Shown here piece after piece: positions 60,785 through 64,000 of a DNA stretch of 64,000 bases. The notes under the pieces are model-generated. The model had not been told where the DNA came from. It was given only the letters and a program-made list of their open reading frames with translations, and searched no databases. Source of the DNA: Streptomyces himalayensis subsp. himalayensis. GTDB lineage: Bacteria; Actinomycetota; Actinomycetes; Streptomycetales; Streptomycetaceae. The translations under genes were made by a program, and so were the position numbers. Location of the stretch: positions 434,001 through 498,000 of the forward strand of contig NZ_JACEHE010000001.1 in the NCBI RefSeq assembly GCF_013778455.1. Reading direction: 5' to 3'. How positions within the stretch are numbered: position 1 is the first letter of the stretch; the number at the start of each line of letters is the position of its first letter.

Positions 60785-61996
60785 ATGGGCGTGATTCAGA
60801 AAGTGACGCGCGCTGGACGCGCAGGCGCCGCCCTGGCTGCCGTACTGACATGGGCCTGCCTGCTGGCAGGAGCGGCCGGTTGCACCCCGGACGGGGTCGC
60901 CGGCAAGCCACTGTCCCTCGAGGACGTGATCCGCATCTCGCCGGCCGACGGCAGCAAGGGCGTGAGCGTCGACGCACCCATCCGGGTGTCGGTGCCCGAC
61001 GGACGGCTCGAGTCCGTGAAGGTGGTCAGGTCCCAGGACGCCCAGGACTTCCCGGTGCCGGGCCGCATCTCCCAGGACGGCATGACCTGGCGGCCGAACG
61101 TCAAGAAGCTGGAACTGGCCGCCAAGTACACGGTGGATGCGGTGGCACTGGACAGCAGGGGCCGCCGCTCCGCCCGGCACACCACGTTCACGACGGTCGT
61201 CCCCGATGAGCGGTTCATCGGTTACGTCACCCCGGAGAACCGTTCCACCGTGGGCGCCGGCATGATCGTCTCGCTGGAGTTCAACCGCGAGATCGAGAAC
61301 CGCGCGGCCGTCGAACGAGCCGTGCGCATCCACTCCGAACCGGCCGTCGAGATCGCCCCGCACTGGTTCGGCAACACCCGCCTGGACTTCCGTCCGGAGA
61401 GATACTGGAGGCCGGGCACCAAGGTCACCGTCGATCTGCGGCTGCGTGACGTGCAGGCCGCGCCGGGCGTCTACGGACTGCAGGACAAGACCTTCTCGTT
61501 CACCATCGGCCGCAGCCAGGTCAGCCGGGTGGACGTCGCCGCGCACACCATGCAGGTGCGCCGCGACGGCGAGCTCATCGCCACCATGCCGATTACCGCG
61601 GGTGCGCCCAAGACCACCACGTACAACGGGAAGATGGTGGTCAGCGAGATGCTCGAGACGACCCGGATGAACAGCCGCACGGTCGGTTTCGGCGGTGAGT
61701 ACGACGTCCCGGACGTGCCGCACGCCATGCGGCTCACCACATCCGGCACCTTCCTGCACGGCAACTACTGGATCCACAACGCCTTCGGCGTCGCGAACGT
61801 CAGCCACGGATGTATCGGGCTGCGCGATGTGAAGGGCGGCAACCAGGACACACCGGCCGCCTGGTTCTTCGACCGGAGCCTCATCGGGGACGTCGTCGAA
61901 GTGGTCAACTCCGCCGACAAGGAAGTCGCTCCGGACAACGGCCTCAACGGCTGGAACATGGACTGGGACGAGTGGAAGGCGGGCTCCGCGGACTGA
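60785..61996 (+). CDS. L,D-transpeptidase lipoprotein (Ig-like domains plus YkuD), first copy
   Basis: A 403-residue wall enzyme that should make 3-3 (Dap-Dap) peptidoglycan crosslinks outside the membrane. The signal peptide ends in lipobox LAGAAGC (Cys33). Two Ig-like domains follow (about 50-140 and 141-240, with FIGYVTPENRSTVGAGM), then a YkuD domain with His325 (FLHGNYW), His341 and the nucleophile Cys343 (SHGCIGLRD). The C-terminal GWNMDWDEWK extension is typical for the actinobacterial LdtMt2-like class. Start choice is uncertain: ATG 60785 (chosen), GTG 60770 or GTG 60791. The copy at 62178 is a tandem paralogue. Confidence 0.9.
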   Translation: MGVIQKVTRAGRAGAALAAVLTWACLLAGAAGCTPDGVAGKPLSLEDVIRISPADGSKGVSVDAPIRVSVPDGRLESVKVVRSQDAQDFPVPGRISQDGMTWRPNVKKLELAAKYTVDAVALDSRGRRSARHTTFTTVVPDERFIGYVTPENRSTVGAGMIVSLEFNREIENRAAVERAVRIHSEPAVEIAPHWFGNTRLDFRPERYWRPGTKVTVDLRLRDVQAAPGVYGLQDKTFSFTIGRSQVSRVDVAAHTMQVRRDGELIATMPITAGAPKTTTYNGKMVVSEMLETTRMNSRTVGFGGEYDVPDVPHAMRLTTSGTFLHGNYWIHNAFGVANVSHGCIGLRDVKGGNQDTPAAWFFDRSLIGDVVEVVNSADKEVAPDNGLNGWNMDWDEWKAGSAD

Positions 61997-62177
61997 CTCC
62001 CCCTCCGAGGCCGGCCGGCCCGTCGACACCGCCACCAGGGCTCCACACGATTGAAGTTGGAACTGAACGGTGACAATCGCAAGGAGTCATCGAAGTCAGC
62101 CGTGTGGTTAATTTGCGCAGTGCGCGGGACGCGCGGGGGGCGGGCCTGACCAGGCCATGCGAGGGGAGAAACACATC
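61997..62177 (+). promoter_or_regulatory. Spacer between the two L,D-transpeptidase genes
   Basis: 181 bases, with an AT-rich GTGGTTAATTTGC at about 62102-62114 that could hold a promoter. GGGGAG (62163-62168) lies upstream of the TTG at 62178. The second gene can be expressed independently. Confidence 0.45.
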
Positions 62178-63491
62178 TTGAACGGGCGACCGATATCGGG
62201 GGCGCCGGTTGGTGCGGGGCTGCGCCAGGGGCGAAGCGGCGGTCCGAGGCGGGGGAGTGCCACCGGGCGACGGGCTCGTACGGACCGGCCGGGTGGCACG
62301 GGTCTTCTCGCCCTGGTGCTGGGCGCGTTGCTGATACTCGTCACGGCGTGCGGCGGGGGCGGCGGCTCGAGCTCAGGCAGTGGTGACAAGAAGGGCAAGG
62401 GCTCGGACAAGGCGGCGGAGGCGACCGCACCGTCACAGGCCGTCGTGAAGATATCCCCCAAGGACGGCGCGGACGATGTCAAGACGACCGGCGCCCTCAA
62501 GGTCACCGCGGACAAGGGCAAGCTCACCGAGGTCAAGGTCGAGGACTCCAAGGGCAGTCCGGTCGAGGGAGAGATCACGGACGACGGCGCCGAGTGGACG
62601 CCCTCGCACCACCTCGCCTCCGCGACCAAGTACAAGGTCCACGCGGTGGCGGAGGACTCCGAGGGCCGGCAGTCGGCCAAGGACGCCACCTTCACCACCC
62701 TCGTACCGAAGAACACCTTCATCGGCTACTTCACGCCCGAGGACGGCTCGAAGGTCGGCGTCGGCATGCCCTTCTCGATCCGCTTCACGCGCGGGATGAC
62801 CAACCCCGAGGACGTCGAGAGGGCGATACAGATCAAGGCCGAGCCCTCCGTGCCCGTCGAGGGCCACTGGTTCGGCAACGACCGCCTGGACTTCCGCCCG
62901 GAGAAGTACTGGAAGGAGGGCACCAAGGTCACCGTGCAGCTCAACCTCGACGGCGTCGAGGGACGGCCCGGCGTCTACGGCAAGCAGGCCAAGACAGTGT
63001 CCTTCACCATCGGCCGCGACCAGGTCTCCGTCGTCGACGTCAAGACCAAGAAGATGAAGGTCATGCAGGACGGCAAGGTCATCAAGACCATCCCCGTCAC
63101 CACGGGCAAGCCGGGCTACGACACCTGGAACGGCCAGATGGTCATCAGTGAGAAGTACACGGTGACCCGCATGAACGGCGAGACGGTCGGCTACGCCGGC
63201 GAGTACGACATCAAGGACGTCCCGCACGCCATGCGCCTGACCGACTCCGGCACCTTCATCCACGGCAACTACTGGGGCGGCGGGGCCTTCGGAAACTACA
63301 ACGCCAGCCACGGCTGCATCGGCCTGCGCGACGTGCGCGGCGGCTACGACAGCGGCGTGCCGGCCGCGTGGTTCTTCAACCACTCGCTGATCGGTGACGT
63401 CGTGGTCGTCAAGAACTCCAACGACCGGATCGTCGACCCGGCCAACGGGCTCAGCGGCTGGAACATGTCGTGGGAGAAGTGGAAGTCGTAG
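62178..63491 (+). CDS. L,D-transpeptidase lipoprotein, second copy
   Basis: A 437-residue paralogue of the preceding protein with the same order: basic N-terminus, TM stretch LLALVLGALLILVTAC with lipidated Cys58, a Gly/Ser/Lys linker (GGGGGSSSGSG, DKKGKGSDK), two Ig-like domains, and YkuD with the catalytic Cys380 (SHGCIGLRD). I chose TTG 62178 because GGGGAG lies nine bases upstream; ATG 62157 gives seven more residues. Similar pairs are known in Streptomyces next to glgX. It is likely to act at the wall with different timing or location. Confidence 0.9.
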   Translation: MNGRPISGAPVGAGLRQGRSGGPRRGSATGRRARTDRPGGTGLLALVLGALLILVTACGGGGGSSSGSGDKKGKGSDKAAEATAPSQAVVKISPKDGADDVKTTGALKVTADKGKLTEVKVEDSKGSPVEGEITDDGAEWTPSHHLASATKYKVHAVAEDSEGRQSAKDATFTTLVPKNTFIGYFTPEDGSKVGVGMPFSIRFTRGMTNPEDVERAIQIKAEPSVPVEGHWFGNDRLDFRPEKYWKEGTKVTVQLNLDGVEGRPGVYGKQAKTVSFTIGRDQVSVVDVKTKKMKVMQDGKVIKTIPVTTGKPGYDTWNGQMVISEKYTVTRMNGETVGYAGEYDIKDVPHAMRLTDSGTFIHGNYWGGGAFGNYNASHGCIGLRDVRGGYDSGVPAAWFFNHSLIGDVVVVKNSNDRIVDPANGLSGWNMSWEKWKS

Positions 63492-63505
63492 GACTCCTAC
63501 GGCGG

Positions 63506-63541
63506 ACGGGCTCGGTGTGTGACTGATCGCACCGGGCCCGT
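63506..63541 (+). terminator. Terminator after the second L,D-transpeptidase gene
   Basis: ACGGGCTCGGTG (63506-63517) pairs with CACCGGGCCCGT (63530-63541) with one G:T, followed by TGTCCTT. Confidence 0.7.
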
Positions 63542-63610
63542 TGTCCTTAGTGCCCGTGCTGTGCCCACCTGGGGGGACGACCCCCCAGACCCCCCGCTAC
63601 GGTGCCTTGC

Positions 63611-64000
63611 ATGACTGTGCATCTCGAAGTCGCCGAAGGCGTCGGCACCATCCGCCTCGACCGCCCCCCGATGAACGCGCTGGACATCGCCGTCCAGGAC
63701 CGGCTCCGCGAGCTGGCCGAGGAGGCCACACGCCGCGAGGACGTACGCGCCGTGATTCTCTACGGCGGCGAAAAGGTGTTCGCGGCGGGCGCGGACATCA
63801 AGGAGATGCAGGCCATGGACCATACGGCGATGGTCGTACGCTCCCGGGCCCTGCAGGACTCCTTCACCGCCGTGGCCCGTATCCCCAAGCCCGTTGTCGC
63901 CGCCGTCACCGGCTATGCGCTGGGCGGCGGCTGCGAGCTGGCGCTGTGCGCGGACTACCGGATCGCCGCGGACAACGCCAAGCTCGGCCAGCCGGAGATC
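63611..64000 (+). CDS. Enoyl-CoA hydratase/isomerase family protein, 5' part
   Basis: The first 130 residues of a crotonase-fold protein, cut by the window end. The start MTVHLEVAEGVGTIRLDRPPMNALD is standard for the family (given as a landmark). The oxyanion-hole motifs FAAGADIKEM (about 57-66) and YALGGGCELAL (about 106-116) are present, and the catalytic Glu region would lie just beyond. It probably hydrates trans-2-enoyl-CoA in beta-oxidation. ATG 63611. Confidence 0.9.
   Translation, partial: MTVHLEVAEGVGTIRLDRPPMNALDIAVQDRLRELAEEATRREDVRAVILYGGEKVFAAGADIKEMQAMDHTAMVVRSRALQDSFTAVARIPKPVVAAVTGYALGGGCELALCADYRIAADNAKLGQPEI

Overview
The window is high-GC chromosomal DNA from a Streptomyces-type actinomycete. 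The evidence is strong third-position GC bias, frequent GTG/TTG starts, ATGA/GTGA start-stop overlaps, and a gene order I recognise from Streptomyces coelicolor: isobutyryl-CoA mutase, pyk, pta-ackA, pfkA, a dct-type two-component system, the GlgE-pathway cluster, glgP and glgX. I see no rRNA or tRNA gene, phage gene, insertion sequence or CRISPR array.

Layout. (1) 1-7074: a possible gene remnant; icmA behind a perfect 24-bp palindrome; a TetR regulator; a thioredoxin-TPR protein; and a three-gene cell-envelope group (DUF6230-type, DUF6114-type and a Ser/Ala-rich exported protein). (2) 7300-13614: lower carbon metabolism with pyruvate kinase, acetate kinase, phosphate acetyltransferase and phosphofructokinase. 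(3) 13702-21023: a CitA/CitB-type sensor and regulator divergent from a DctA dicarboxylate symporter; a MerR regulator with thioredoxin; and a HelD-like RNA-polymerase-associated helicase. (4) 21122-34807: alpha-glucan metabolism. treS (trehalose/maltose), mak (maltose 1-phosphate), glgE (maltosyl transfer) and glgB (branching) form one minus-strand run, and glgP degrades glucan on the plus strand. A secreted subtilase sits between them, and glgX (58123-60465) adds debranching. (5) 34886-48647: a carbohydrate-use island, with a sugar ABC importer, two predicted alpha/alpha-toroid proteins of unknown function, a ROK repressor and a divergent GH38 alpha-mannosidase. (6) 48838-57892: an acetyltransferase-membrane fusion and four ABC exporter half-transporters arranged as two probable heterodimers. 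(7) 60785-64000: two tandem lipoprotein L,D-transpeptidases and the start of an enoyl-CoA hydratase.

How the genes work together. Region 2 joins glycolysis (pfkA, pyk) to acetate overflow (pta-ackA). Regions 4 and 7 connect stored glucan and trehalose with the cell wall. Region 5 looks like one substrate-specific uptake and degradation system for a mannose-containing glycan. Its two toroid proteins are the least explained genes in the window.

The most unusual non-genic signal is a short palindromic repeat family with six copies in 64 kb. Three copies lie inside coding sequence (ackA, the helicase C-terminus, the glgX N-terminus). Several proteins (GlgB, the ABC exporters, GH38) also carry expanded in-frame tandem repeats in linkers or tails. 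Other candidate regulatory sites are the icmA palindrome, 19-bp tandem repeats upstream of pta, an AT-rich palindrome between the ROK gene and GH38, and three 25-bp-period repeats upstream of the first L,D-transpeptidase.
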